Positions 7,983-17,900 are shown, counted from the stretch's first letter. The stretch is DNA of 64,000 nt from Coprococcus sp. OM04-5BH (GCF_003482105.1 NZ_QULM01000004.1:62001-126000), one strand, 5' to 3'. A program made the numbers and translations. Notes: generated by a model not told the origin, from the letters alone.

Positions 7983-8948
7983 ATGTCATTTTCTTCTGAT
8001 GTGAAAAAGGAACTTGCCAGGAACATAAGTGCTGCAAGGCATTGCAGGATCGCAGAACTGGCAGGGATGATAGGCATGGTGGGACATGTGGACTGCCAAG
8101 ACGGGAAGCCGGTAAGGATAGTGATATCCACCGAGAGAAGTGTCATAGCAAATACCATGTCGGAGCTTATAAAGAAGCTGTTCGGGCTTGTGCCTGAGTG
8201 CTCGGTAAAGAGAGCCGGGGCAGACAGCCGTGTGTACAGAATGGTCTTTAATAGGCAGGAAGATGTTGAGAGGATACTTACAACATTAAAGATAACAGAA
8301 AAAACAGAAAACAACGGTGGAAATGTCCGTGGCATGGATTGCCAGGAAATGCATATAAGCGGTCTTGTGATACAGAAGGACTGTTGCAGGCGGGCATTTA
8401 TAAAGGGAGTCTTCATGACATCCGGATCCATAAGTGATCCGGAGAAGGGGTATCATTTTGAGGTGGTATGTGATAACCCGGAGAGGGCAGAGCTTATATC
8501 AGGTATAATACATAATTTTGATATAGACAGTAAGGTTATTGCCAGAAAGAGATACCATGTGGTTTACATTAAGGACGGCACCATGATAGTTGACATGCTT
8601 AATCTCATGGGAGCTTATTCTTCTCTTATGGATATGGAGAATATAAGGATCCTTAAGGATATAGCCAATAATGTGAACCGGAAGGTGAACTGTGAGGCCG
8701 CAAATCTTAACAAGACTGTAAATGCGGCAGTGAGACAGATCGAGGATATAGAGTATATTATAAAAGTAAAGGGTATACACTATCTGCCTGACAACCTGGT
8801 GGAACTGGCACAGGCCAGGCTTGAGGCAAGAGATGCATCCCTTAAAGAGCTAGGTGAGATGATAAATCCCCCGATAGGAAAGTCGGGAGTGAATCATAGA
8901 TTAAGAAAAATCAGTGAAATTGCAGACCACCTTCGTGGCTGCAGGTAA
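7983..8948 (+). CDS. whiA: DNA-binding protein WhiA
   Basis: A 321-residue WhiA protein: an N-terminal LAGLIDADG homing-endonuclease-like fold without its catalytic residues (IAELAGMIGMVGHV, then FIKGVFMTSGSISDPEKGYH) and a C-terminal helix-turn-helix (LGEMINPPIGKSGVNHRL). In Bacillus WhiA is a nucleoid-associated protein affecting cell division and chromosome segregation, and in Streptomyces it controls sporulation genes. It starts 21 bases after rapZ and ends 17 bases before the HPr-like gene, keeping the order found across Firmicutes. Its regulatory targets here are unknown. Confidence 0.95.
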   Translation: MSFSSDVKKELARNISAARHCRIAELAGMIGMVGHVDCQDGKPVRIVISTERSVIANTMSELIKKLFGLVPECSVKRAGADSRVYRMVFNRQEDVERILTTLKITEKTENNGGNVRGMDCQEMHISGLVIQKDCCRRAFIKGVFMTSGSISDPEKGYHFEVVCDNPERAELISGIIHNFDIDSKVIARKRYHVVYIKDGTMIVDMLNLMGAYSSLMDMENIRILKDIANNVNRKVNCEAANLNKTVNAAVRQIEDIEYIIKVKGIHYLPDNLVELAQARLEARDASLKELGEMINPPIGKSGVNHRLRKISEIADHLRGCR

Positions 8949-8965
8949 AACTTAGGAGGATTATT

Positions 8966-9223
8966 ATGGTTGAAAAAACAGTGGAAATCGCATTGACAGC
9001 AGTTTCGGAGGAAAGACCTGTTGCGGTACTGGTGCAGCTTGCAAGTCAGTTCGACAGCAAGATACATCTTATTTCCGGTAATAAGAAGATAAATGCCAAG
9101 AGCATAATGGGTATGATGAGTCTTGGATTCGCAGAGGGCGAACCTATTACTGTTCAGGCAGAAGGGCCGGATGAGGAGAAAGCCTGTGAACAGCTTGCTG
9201 CCTATATTCAAAACGAAAAATAA
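8966..9223 (+). CDS. Crh-like HPr-family protein lacking His15
   Basis: An 85-residue HPr-fold protein that aligns without gaps to Bacillus HPr. Residue 15, normally the His that takes phosphate from Enzyme I, is Glu (TAVSEERP in place of SGIHARP), while Arg17-Pro18 are kept. Ser46 and its surroundings (NAKSIMGMMSLG) are intact, as HprK and CcpA binding require. The Bacillus paralogue Crh likewise lacks His15 (Gln there) and sits next to whiA, so a catabolite-repression co-regulator that cannot carry PTS phosphate is the best reading. AGGAGG precedes the ATG. Family is certain; the Crh-like role is inferred. Confidence 0.85.
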   Translation: MVEKTVEIALTAVSEERPVAVLVQLASQFDSKIHLISGNKKINAKSIMGMMSLGFAEGEPITVQAEGPDEEKACEQLAAYIQNEK

Positions 9224-9246
9224 TCCTGTGTATATATCGCTTTTTA

Positions 9247-9275
9247 TTGCACCAGTGATTTTATTGTGATAAAAT
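9247..9275 (+). promoter_or_regulatory. Candidate sigma-A promoter for the Sel1/TPR gene
   Basis: TTGCAC at 9247-9252 and TAAAAT at 9270-9275 with a 17-base spacer lie about 45 bases before the start codon of the large repeat protein. Confidence 0.55.
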
Positions 9276-9318
9276 TAAATCCGTTAGTGGACATTCAATG
9301 TCATCGGAGGAATGTAAT

Positions 9319-12036
9319 ATGGGATTTTTTGGTGGCTTATTCAGTAAGATATCTTTCGTTGCGAAGTTTTCAAAAAAGAAAGAGCCTGTAAACAATGTGG
9401 AGCTTCAGTTCAATAAGGCTATGAACCTTATGGATAATGGAGATGGGGAGGAGTCAGTTACAATACTTGAACAGGTTTCAGATATCGGAATCATGGATCC
9501 TCAGTACAGGAGCTATGGTAATGATGCACTTCTGGTTCTGGCTGAATTCTTTGAAAAGGGAAAGTATCGTAACGCTAAGACAGAGATTGATCTTAATAAA
9601 GCAACTAAATACTTAGAGAAATATGTTAATCAGAACAAGGATGGAGATACCATATATAAGCTGGCCAAGATGCTTTTAGAGGTGCAGAACTTCTCAAAGG
9701 CCATAAAGTACTTTGAGATGTCAGCTACAGAGTGTGGCATCAAGGCTGCATATATGAATCTGGGAGCCATATATGAGAGTGGACTTAATCGTGTTGACCA
9801 GTATGGTAACAAGAGTGATTTTGTTGTCCCTGTCGATATGGAGAAGGCTATGCACTGGTACAAGCTTCTTGCAGACACCGGTGATGCCAAGGCTAAAGCA
9901 TCATATGAGAGAGTACTTTATGCCAGCACCCATGAGGACAGTATCGAATTCGAGGAAAAGGACAGGCTTTATACAGAGATAGCCGCCAGAAGAAAGGAAA
10001 AGGGAAAAGAGCCTAGATATAAAGTTATCGAGGCCTCGAGACTCCAGTACCAGTATACATATGTTCATAATCAGGTTGAGGGGTATATACATAAGCTTCC
10101 TAAGGACTGGGTAAAGACAATTAACGAGTCTACGGGAGAGGAATATTACGCACCTAGTCTTACATATAAGGATTTCGCTATATATGTTTATTATGACAGT
10201 ATACCAAAGGATTCAAAGAAGACCCTTGAGAATTACCTGAGATATTGTAATGATGCATTTGATGAAGAACTTCAGCTTAAGGCCTATGTAACAGAGTACG
10301 CAGATGGTATATGCACTACATACTATCATAAGGATCTTGAGAAGGGTATTGTTTCATTTGCATTTTATCAGGGACGCCGACTGGCATGTATGAGGTTCGT
10401 ATGTGCATCAATGGAGATTATTGAGCAGTACGAGGAGATTATATTTGAAACAGCGAATTCATTTGCATTTATAGATCCGACTCTTGTAAGTGAGGAAAGT
10501 GCCAACAGAAAGGATATGCAGTATTACAATGAGGCAATATACTGTTACTATCTGGAAGACTATGAGGGCGCCATGAAGGCTGCCAAGCAGGCACTTAAGT
10601 TCGGAAGTATTAAGGCAAGTTATCTGCTTATAGAGTTGTATTATGATGAGGATTCACCATACAGAGATATAGAGAAAACCATCAGCTATGCGAAGCAGCT
10701 CTTTGAAGCTACAAAGGATCCTGAGCTGGCGTTTCTTCTTGGACTGGTATATGACCAGCAGCTTAAGGATTACATGAAAGCTCTTAACTGGTATGAGAAT
10801 GCAGAACGTCTTGGACACAAGAGAGTCGCATTCTACCTTGGAAGGATCTACTACTATGGCTTGCTCAGAACCAAGAGAGATGGTGCCAAGGCACTTATGT
10901 ATTTCAAGAAAGCACAGGCTAATGGTGTGTCTGAGGCTGATGGATACATAAAGGATCTTGAGGAGCTTAAGGGAGAGGATCTTCAGACAGCCGTTGAGAA
11001 GTGGGAGAGAGCCGTACAGGCAGGCAGTGAGTCTGCAGCCATCAAGATTGCAATGATGAAGCAGAGACAGATATTCTATATTGCTACACCATACGAGATT
11101 GAGAAGGCATACCTTGAAGCTCTTGGACTCGGAAGCGCTCAGGCAGGATACGAGCTTGGTAAGATTTATCAGCTTCAGGAGAAGCAGGATGATTACAAGG
11201 GTGAGATAAAGAGTATAAAATACTTTGAAAAGGCATTTAACGCCAACTATGATGACTGGGATAAGGTTAATCTGTTTAAGGTTATCACATATAAGTGTGA
11301 GAAGGGACTTCCTAAGGAAGAAGCTATCAAGCTTTATATTGAGAATGCAAGCATGGGATATGTACCTGCCATAGAGAAGCTCATTGAACTGGTTCCTACA
11401 ACTACAGCTCAGATATGGTCACTGTATAACGCACTCATTGACCTTGCGGAGACCGGAGATGAGACAGCCATTGTGGCTATGAACAAGCTTGAGCTTAATT
11501 ATGTCGATCTGGTTCTCAGAGAACCTGACAAGAAACAAAAGGTTGTGGAGAATAAATTCTTCCGCCTCTGTGTTCCTAAGGAGTGTACAGCTACTATAAA
11601 CGATGAGGGCGGCACGATTAAGCTTGCGGATTCAATTGTAGAGTTTGCCGTGGCAGAGATGCCTGTCAATGCCAGTGCTGAGGAGGATTACCTTAAGATA
11701 TACAAGCTTATATGTTCGGAATATCTTCCTGATGAGAATGCAGATATCATCATTGCCAATTCAAGAATGGTAGGATCGGCGATACTCGCAAACAAAGAGA
11801 ATGTTCATTCTTACAGCATACTTCTTATAAGCTCGAAGAACCAGTATATATTCAAGCTGAGTTCAAGAGACAGAAGAGAAATGATGCAGTTCAAGGATGT
11901 ACTTATAAATATGGCTAAGACTCTTGTGGAGACTGGTGAGATATACAGAGCTACAGGTGACAGCAAGAAGAATATCGGTCTTGCGTTCCTGTTAAAGACA
12001 AACGAGAGTGGATACCTTTCAATCGGAAAGCAGTAG
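9319..12036 (+). CDS. Large Sel1-like/TPR repeat protein
   Basis: A 905-residue protein of unknown function. ATG 9319 is chosen over ATG 9298 because GGAGG (9306-9310) lies 8 bases upstream. The first 200 residues and the stretch from about 400 to 690 hold Sel1/TPR-type helical repeats (AAYMNLGAIYESGL, AMHWYKLLADTGDAKA, AFYLGRIYYYGLL, AGYELGKIYQLQEK). Between the two solenoids is a globular part, about 230-390, and a second globular domain closes the protein (about 740-900). No signal peptide or membrane helix is seen, so it is probably a cytoplasmic scaffold. It is monocistronic, with its own promoter and a strong terminator. I do not recognise the non-repeat domains. Confidence 0.8.
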   Translation: MGFFGGLFSKISFVAKFSKKKEPVNNVELQFNKAMNLMDNGDGEESVTILEQVSDIGIMDPQYRSYGNDALLVLAEFFEKGKYRNAKTEIDLNKATKYLEKYVNQNKDGDTIYKLAKMLLEVQNFSKAIKYFEMSATECGIKAAYMNLGAIYESGLNRVDQYGNKSDFVVPVDMEKAMHWYKLLADTGDAKAKASYERVLYASTHEDSIEFEEKDRLYTEIAARRKEKGKEPRYKVIEASRLQYQYTYVHNQVEGYIHKLPKDWVKTINESTGEEYYAPSLTYKDFAIYVYYDSIPKDSKKTLENYLRYCNDAFDEELQLKAYVTEYADGICTTYYHKDLEKGIVSFAFYQGRRLACMRFVCASMEIIEQYEEIIFETANSFAFIDPTLVSEESANRKDMQYYNEAIYCYYLEDYEGAMKAAKQALKFGSIKASYLLIELYYDEDSPYRDIEKTISYAKQLFEATKDPELAFLLGLVYDQQLKDYMKALNWYENAERLGHKRVAFYLGRIYYYGLLRTKRDGAKALMYFKKAQANGVSEADGYIKDLEELKGEDLQTAVEKWERAVQAGSESAAIKIAMMKQRQIFYIATPYEIEKAYLEALGLGSAQAGYELGKIYQLQEKQDDYKGEIKSIKYFEKAFNANYDDWDKVNLFKVITYKCEKGLPKEEAIKLYIENASMGYVPAIEKLIELVPTTTAQIWSLYNALIDLAETGDETAIVAMNKLELNYVDLVLREPDKKQKVVENKFFRLCVPKECTATINDEGGTIKLADSIVEFAVAEMPVNASAEEDYLKIYKLICSEYLPDENADIIIANSRMVGSAILANKENVHSYSILLISSKNQYIFKLSSRDRREMMQFKDVLINMAKTLVETGEIYRATGDSKKNIGLAFLLKTNESGYLSIGKQ

Positions 12037-12060
12037 TAATATCTGGCTGTGGATTTACAT

Positions 12061-12088
12061 AAATCCCGGAGGAATACTCCGGGATTTT
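12061..12088 (+). terminator. Intrinsic terminator after the Sel1/TPR gene
   Basis: AAATCCCGGAG and CTCCGGGATTTT form an 11-bp GC-rich stem with loop GAATA, ending in TTTT, 25 bases after the stop codon. Confidence 0.9.
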
Positions 12089-12121
12089 CTTACATGTAAT
12101 GTCAATGAAGGTGGCATTACA

Positions 12122-12153
12122 TTGTAGCAGCCCTTGCTGCAGACAATTTCAAA
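12122..12153. repeat. Dispersed palindromic repeat, family 2, copy 1
   Basis: The stretch contains GTAGCAGCCCTTGCTGCAG followed by ACAATTTCAAATG, with a GCAGC/GCTGC self-complementary core. A closely similar sequence, with CAGCAGCCTTGCCGCAGG and AAATTAGAATG, occurs at 22150-22183. Both copies lie just 3' of an intrinsic terminator. Just upstream TGTAATG and CATTACA (about 12096 and 12115) make another inverted repeat. Confidence 0.5.
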
Positions 12154-12252
12154 TGGACGTCGGTATTTTATATAATGGTTGAGGAACATGTCATACATGT
12201 TATAGCAGAAGAATTATCAGAAATAATAAGAAAGAAAAAGGGGTAATGTGAA

Positions 12253-12738
12253 ATGGCAATAACCGCAAAAAAAGAAGTAAAAGTCAGACCGGTAAGAATG
12301 GATGTAAGATTGGCGAATGATGTAGAGAAGCTTGCGAGGAAGACTTTTCGGTCGCAAAATGATATAGCTGTGATTGCCATGAGAAAGTATCTTTATGAGA
12401 ATCGCAGATTTTTTATAGAAGACATGATAGATGATTGCATATTCAGAGAGATAGAGCCTACAATAACAGTAAGAAAAGAGTCAGCTGCCGTAAGCTATGG
12501 TGTTATAGGGATCACGGCAGATAAGACTAAGAATCCGGATGTATATCATATAAAGACTGTTGTCAGAAATAAAGAGGGAGAATATATTTTTTCAGATGTT
12601 CATGACATCAATATTACAGGGAAGAATGATGACTGGAAGTGTTATAAGGAGTTTGTATACGGAATAGCAATTAAGTTCATTAATGTTGAAGATGATTGCT
12701 ATAAGGATTATTTTTACGACAGATTCCAGTACGATTAA
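12253..12738 (+). CDS. Orphan protein with ribbon-helix-helix-like N terminus
   Basis: A 161-residue protein not recognised as a named family. Residues about 12-47 (VRPVRMDVRLANDVEKLA, then FRSQNDIAVIAMRKYL) have the strand-helix-helix pattern of MetJ/Arc-type DNA-binding proteins. The rest (about 65-160) is an alternating strand-rich domain with many aromatic and acidic residues and two Cys (DWKCYKEF, DDCYKDYF). The ribosome site is weak (AAAGGGGTAATGTGAA before ATG 12253). It lies 122 bases before the AAA/DUF4143 gene, which has its own promoter, so co-function is possible but not shown. A regulator is the most likely role, with low certainty. Confidence 0.6.
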   Translation: MAITAKKEVKVRPVRMDVRLANDVEKLARKTFRSQNDIAVIAMRKYLYENRRFFIEDMIDDCIFREIEPTITVRKESAAVSYGVIGITADKTKNPDVYHIKTVVRNKEGEYIFSDVHDINITGKNDDWKCYKEFVYGIAIKFINVEDDCYKDYFYDRFQYD

Positions 12739-12758
12739 GCAAATTTATATTTACTAAA

Positions 12759-12786
12759 TTGCAAAAAAGTGTTATCCTATTATAGT
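12759..12786 (+). promoter_or_regulatory. Candidate sigma-A promoter for the DUF4143 ATPase gene
   Basis: TTGCAA at 12759-12764 and TATAGT at 12781-12786 with a 16-base spacer lie 75 bases before ATG 12861. Confidence 0.55.
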
Positions 12787-12860
12787 CTTTGACGTGAAAT
12801 TGTTACTGGTAAAGAGACAGTATGGTTTGCGAAAAGTGTCGTTGCAAGAGGTGATAGGAA

Positions 12861-14141
12861 ATGTTTAGGAACATTATTAATGATTTGGCCGGCTGGTATG
12901 AAAGAGAAGAGCAAAAGGCGGCATTAATAAAAGGTGGTAAGGCTGTAGGTAAAACATGGGCAGCTTTAGATTTTGCCACAGGTTTTTTTGATGAGTATAT
13001 TGTGATAGATCTGGCAGAGTATCCTGATCTTCTTGAGTATATATCGAAGGAAAGAAAACCGGATAAGGTTCATGCAAAATTAGTTACAACTGTAGATAAG
13101 TATGATTTTGAGGGCAAGCTACTTATATTTGATAATGCCCAGTTAAATACACTATCCATAAAAAATCTTGCGATGTATGCAGGAAGCAGAAAGGACTGCC
13201 GTGTGCTTATTATTGCAACTGCAGGCGGGAAGCTGGATATCGAAGATCAGTGCAAGGATATACTTGATGTGTTTGAAATGACACCTATGACCTTCGAGGA
13301 GTTTCTTAAGGCCGGCAAGGGTAGGAAATTGTGTAAGTATATTGAAAATCAGATGATGGATGCCCTGTCTGATGAGGTCAGAGAAAGTGTCAAGACAATG
13401 CTTGAGACATTCTTCCTTACAGGTGGAATGCCGGAGGTGGTCAGTGCATATTACAAGAATGAAAGCTTTATTGACGCTGATGCTGCATTAATTAAGCTGC
13501 TGGACAGAATCAATGAATATATTGTGGACACAGCACCCAGGAGAAGTCTCCGTAAGGTAGTGGCTGTGTGGAAGAGTATTCCTAAACAGCTCACCAAGGA
13601 TAACAAGAAGTTTATGTATGGTTATGTGGATCCTAAGGCAAGAGCGAGAGAGTATGAGGATTCTGTGGAGTTTCTTGTTAAGGCCGGTGTTGTTAACAGA
13701 GTGTACAGAATTAAGGAAGGTGTGCTTCCTCTTGAAAACCAGGTGGACGAAAAGTCTTTTGAATTGTACCATCTGGATCATGGGCTCTTGAGGATCATGT
13801 CTGAAATAAAATGTACGGATGTTGATTTGAATAATGTGTATGATACTATGGGAGGCGTTATTGCCGAGCAGTATGCATACTCGGAATTAAAGGCAAATAA
13901 GAAGATAGGTACTTTATATTTCTGGATATCATCCGCAACTGCCAAAGTTGATTTTGTTTATGAGGGAGAAGGAGAGGTTATACCTGTTGATGTGCAGACT
14001 GCTCCCCATTCAAAGGCACAGAGTGTAAAGGTGTTTACAGGAAGATATAATAATAATACGTCGGTTAGAATTTCCACTGATGACATGTATGTTAAGAAGG
14101 GATTGTTGAATATCCCATTATATGGAATCTGGAATTTCTGA
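12861..14141 (+). CDS. AAA_14/DUF4143-type ATP-binding protein
   Basis: A 426-residue protein. The P-loop GGKAVGKTW (about 27-35) replaces the family's usual GxRQxGKT form; the Walker B-like strand LLIFDNAQ lies near 91 and the sensor strand VLIIATAGG near 115. MTPMTFEEFLKAG and FFLTGGMPEVVSAYY are hallmark AAA_14 segments. The C-terminal half carries the DUF4143 nuclease-like fold with GGVIAEQYAYSEL, TLYFWISSATAKVDFVYEGE and EVIPVDVQTA, in line with a PD-(D/E)XK-like core. The family is very common in gut bacteria and its role is unknown. GTGATAGGAA precedes the ATG. The gene ends 6 bases before a tRNA gene. Confidence 0.85.
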   Translation: MFRNIINDLAGWYEREEQKAALIKGGKAVGKTWAALDFATGFFDEYIVIDLAEYPDLLEYISKERKPDKVHAKLVTTVDKYDFEGKLLIFDNAQLNTLSIKNLAMYAGSRKDCRVLIIATAGGKLDIEDQCKDILDVFEMTPMTFEEFLKAGKGRKLCKYIENQMMDALSDEVRESVKTMLETFFLTGGMPEVVSAYYKNESFIDADAALIKLLDRINEYIVDTAPRRSLRKVVAVWKSIPKQLTKDNKKFMYGYVDPKARAREYEDSVEFLVKAGVVNRVYRIKEGVLPLENQVDEKSFELYHLDHGLLRIMSEIKCTDVDLNNVYDTMGGVIAEQYAYSELKANKKIGTLYFWISSATAKVDFVYEGEGEVIPVDVQTAPHSKAQSVKVFTGRYNNNTSVRISTDDMYVKKGLLNIPLYGIWNF

Positions 14142-14147
14142 TATATT

Positions 14148-14220
<73 letters not shown>

Positions 14221-14228
14221 GGTTATAA

Positions 14229-14264
14229 CCCCCAAGGTGTGGATACAGACTTTGGGGCTTTTTC
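14229..14264 (+). terminator. Intrinsic terminator after tRNA-Thr
   Basis: CCCCAAG (14230-14236) pairs with CTTTGGGG (14250-14257) and is followed by CTTTTT, 9 bases after the tRNA. Confidence 0.75.
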
Positions 14265-14290
14265 ATATAATGGAAAAGGAAGTGCATGAT

Positions 14291-14830
14291 ATGACAAAAT
14301 GGTATAAGCATTTGAAGACAATAAATAATCATAAAAGAATGGTGATGAAGTATTGCTTTAAGGTGGGGCTTTATAAGCAGGGTTTACTACATGACCTGTC
14401 TAAGTACTCTTATACCGAGTTTTCTGTGGGGGCGAAGTATTATCAGGGAACAAGAAGCCCTAATGACGCAGAACGTGAGGACAAGGGTTACTCCGGCGCA
14501 TGGCTTCACCACAAGGGAAGGAATAAACACCATCTTGAATACTGGATAGATTACAGTTCCAACAGGTCAGAGGGACTGGTAGGCTGCAGGATGCCGGTTA
14601 AATATGTTGTGGAGATGTTCTGTGACAGGATAGCTGCTTCAAGAAATTATAATAAAGATAATTATACGGACGCGATGCCTCTTGAATATTTTGAGAAGGG
14701 GAGATCAAAGACTCTGCTGCACCCGGAAAGTGCGGAATTGTTGTACAGCCTTCTTCTAATGCTTAAGGAAAAGGGAGAGGATGAAACTTTCATGTATATC
14801 AGAAAGAATATCCTTCACAACAAGAAATAA
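14291..14830 (+). CDS. DUF5662 family protein
   Basis: A 179-residue protein of the DUF5662 family, common in Clostridia and of unknown function. It is rich in conserved His, Trp and Tyr motifs: KTINNHKRMVMKYCFKVG, LLHDLSKYSYTEF, YYQGTRSPNDAERE, AWLHHKGRNKHHLEYWID and MPVKYVVEMFCDRIAASRNY. The HD-like LHDLSKY and HHKGRNKHHLEYW patterns suggest a metal-dependent helical fold related to HD hydrolases, which is inference. ATG 14291 is chosen because AAGGAAG lies 8 bases upstream; reading frames open from 14189 would overlap the tRNA and terminator. The neighbours give no clear pathway. Confidence 0.85.
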   Translation: MTKWYKHLKTINNHKRMVMKYCFKVGLYKQGLLHDLSKYSYTEFSVGAKYYQGTRSPNDAEREDKGYSGAWLHHKGRNKHHLEYWIDYSSNRSEGLVGCRMPVKYVVEMFCDRIAASRNYNKDNYTDAMPLEYFEKGRSKTLLHPESAELLYSLLLMLKEKGEDETFMYIRKNILHNKK

Positions 14831-14921
14831 TATTAATACACTGAGAAATGATATTAATACACCGAGAAATGATATTAATACACCGAGAAATGATAATAAT
14901 ACAACAGAAATGATATTAATA
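14828..14921. repeat. 21-bp tandem repeat (about 4.5 copies)
   Basis: The unit GATATTAATACACCGAGAAAT recurs from the DUF5662 stop codon to 60 bases before dnaE. The first copy has CTGAG, two copies are exact, and a fourth (GATAATAATACAACAGAAAT) has lost one base; a partial unit ends the array. It contains no reading frame with a ribosome site. Confidence 0.85.
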
Positions 14922-14983
14922 TAAGACCTGATCGGAGTGCCGGTCCGGTTTGGAAATGATTTTAAGATAAATGGGAGGAATAT

Positions 14984-17900
14984 ATGGAATTTACTCATCT
15001 GCATGTGCATACTGAATATAGTTTGTTAGATGGCTCAGCCAAGATAAAGGAACTGGTTGCCAGAGCGGCAGAACTTGGATATGACTCCCTTGCCATAACA
15101 GACCATGGTGTCATGTATGGCGTAATTGATTTCTATGAGGCTGCCAGAGCTGTCGGCATAAAGCCCATAATCGGATGTGAGGTCTATGTAAGCCCCGGAT
15201 CCAGATTTGACAGAGAGGTGAATAAGGGAGAAGACAGATATTATCATCTGGTGCTTCTGGCAGAGAATAATACAGGATATAAAAACTTGTCCAAGATAGT
15301 GTCAAGAGGATTTACCGAGGGCTTTTATTACAAGCCCCGAGTGGATATGGAGGTTCTTAAGGAATTCCATGAGGGCATTATCGCGCTGTCCGCATGTCTT
15401 GCCGGTGAGGTGGCAGTTAATCTGAGAAAGGGTAATTATGCGGGGGCAAAGGAAGCTGCCTTAAGACATCTGGATATATTTGGGGAGAATAATTATTTCC
15501 TTGAAATGCAGGATCATGGTATTCCGGACCAGGCAACTGTGAATGCAGGGGTTATGAGACTGTCAAAGGAGCTTGGAATACCTATGGTAGTAACCAACGA
15601 CTCTCATTACATATATGCGGAGGATGCAGACGCCCATGATATCCTCCTGTGTATTCAGACAAATAAAAAAGTTTCGGATACGGACAGGATGAAATATGAT
15701 GGCGGTCAGTACTATCTTAAATCAAAGGAGGAAATGTACAGTTTGTTCCCATATGCCGGGGAGGCTCTGGAGAACACCCATAAGATAGCCGAGAGATGTA
15801 ATGTTGAGATAGTGTTTGGCGAGCAGAAGGTTCCTGAGTTTAAGGTTCCGGACGGACTTACTGCCTATGAGTATCTCACAAAGCTGTGTATGGAGGGACT
15901 TAAGGAGAGATATCCGGTTCCGACAAAGGAGATCACCGACAGACTGGAGTATGAGCTTAATACCATAAAGAACATGGGATATGTGGATTACTTCCTTATA
16001 GTCCACGATTTCATAAAATATGCCAGGGATAATGACATTCCTGTAGGACCGGGACGAGGCTCTGCAGCAGGAAGTATAGTTTCCTATTGCCTTCATATAA
16101 CCAGCCTTGATCCAATAAAATATAATCTTCTCTTTGAGAGATTTCTTAACCCTGAGAGAGTATCCATGCCCGATATAGACGTGGATTTCTGCTACGAGAG
16201 ACGTCAGGAGGTAATAGATTACGTTGTAAGAAAGTACGGTAAGGAAAAGGTTGTGCAGATCGTAACCTTCCAGACAATGGCGGCAAGAAATGTAATTAGG
16301 GATGTGGGAAGAGTTCTTGACCTGCCTTATGCTCTCTGTGACGCAGTTGCCAAGTCGGTACCAATGGAGCTTAATATGACCATCACCAAGGCTCTTTCAG
16401 TAAGCAAGGATCTTAAGGATATGTATGAACAGAAACCTGAGGTCAAGCACCTTATAGATATGGCACTTAAGCTTGAGGGACTTCCGAGAAATACGGGTAT
16501 GCATGCAGCCGGCGTTGTTATCGGCAGGGATTCCATAGATGAGTATGTTCCTCTTGCCAAGGGCGGTGATGATTCTGTTATTACACAGTTCACAGCCACT
16601 ACCATTGAGCGTCTGGGACTTCTTAAGATGGACTTCTTAGGCTTAAGAACCCTTACGGTTATCCATGACGCAGTAAGATTTGCCAAGGAACAGTATGGCG
16701 TAGATATAGATATAAATAATCTGGATTACAATGATCCTAAGATATTCGAGCTTTTAAGCTCAGGTCACACAGAGGGAGTGTTCCAGCTTGAAAGTGCCGG
16801 TATGAAGAGCTTCATGAAGGAGCTTAAGCCAAGGAATCTTGAGGATGTTATTGCGGGAATATCCCTGTATCGTCCCGGACCGATGGATTTTATACCTAAT
16901 TATATAAACGGAAAGGAGCACCCGGAGACCATAGCTTACGATACACCTCTTCTCGAGGATATACTTAAGCCTACCTACGGTTGTATTGTATATCAGGAAC
17001 AGGTTATGCAGATAGTCATGAAGCTGGCAGGATATACCCTTGGACGAAGCGATCTGGTGAGAAGAGCTATGTCTAAGAAGAAAGCTGATGTAATGGCCAA
17101 GGAACGTCAGTATTTTGTATACGGAAATGAGGAGCTTAAGGTGCCTGGCTGTATAAATAACGGTATATCCGAAGATGTGGCAAATAAGATATTTGATGAT
17201 ATGACGGATTTCGCAAAATATGCCTTCAATAAATCCCATGCGGCGGTTTATGCCATTGTGGCATACCAGACTGCATATCTCAAGTACTATTATCCTACAT
17301 GCTTTATGGCTGCCCTTATGTCGTCAGTTAAGGATAACAGTTCAAAGGTTGCTATGTATATTGCCCATTGCCGTCAAATGGGTATAGAGATACTGCCGCC
17401 GGATATCAATGAAGGCGTCAGCGGTTTCTCGGTTTCAGGCAATGCCATACGCTTTGGTCTTTCCGGACTTAAGAGTGTGGGAACTGCCGTGATAGACCGT
17501 GTGGTAAGGGAAAGAGATGAAAATGGTCCTTTTAAGGATTTCAAGGATTTCCTTATGAGGATGTCTTCTAAGGATACAAATAAGAAGACTGTGGAAGCTC
17601 TTATACTCGGTGGTGCCTTTGACAGCTTCGGACTCTACAGGAAGCAGCTTATGCTGGCATATCCTGTTATTGCAGATGAGGTGGCAAGGGAGAAGAAGAA
17701 TTCCATGGCAGGACAGTTTTCATTTGCAGATATATTCGGAGAGGAATTCCAGGAAATGACTGCCGTGAAGTATCCGGATGTGCCGGAGTACGACCAGCAG
17801 GAGAAGCTGTCTCTGGAAAAGAATGTTCTTGGAGTGTATGTATCGGGGCATCCATTGCTCCAATATACTGATATGCTTGACAGATATACCAATGCCCTGA

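Noticed and set aside
12861..14141. Defence system built on the DUF4143 ATPase
   Set aside because: Such ATPases are very common and no nuclease, reverse transcriptase, methylase or other defence partner stands beside it.
14756..15010. Minus-strand frame with repeated hydrophobic FLGVLIS-like segments
   Set aside because: It only reads the 21-bp tandem repeat and the ends of two real genes in antisense, with no ribosome site.
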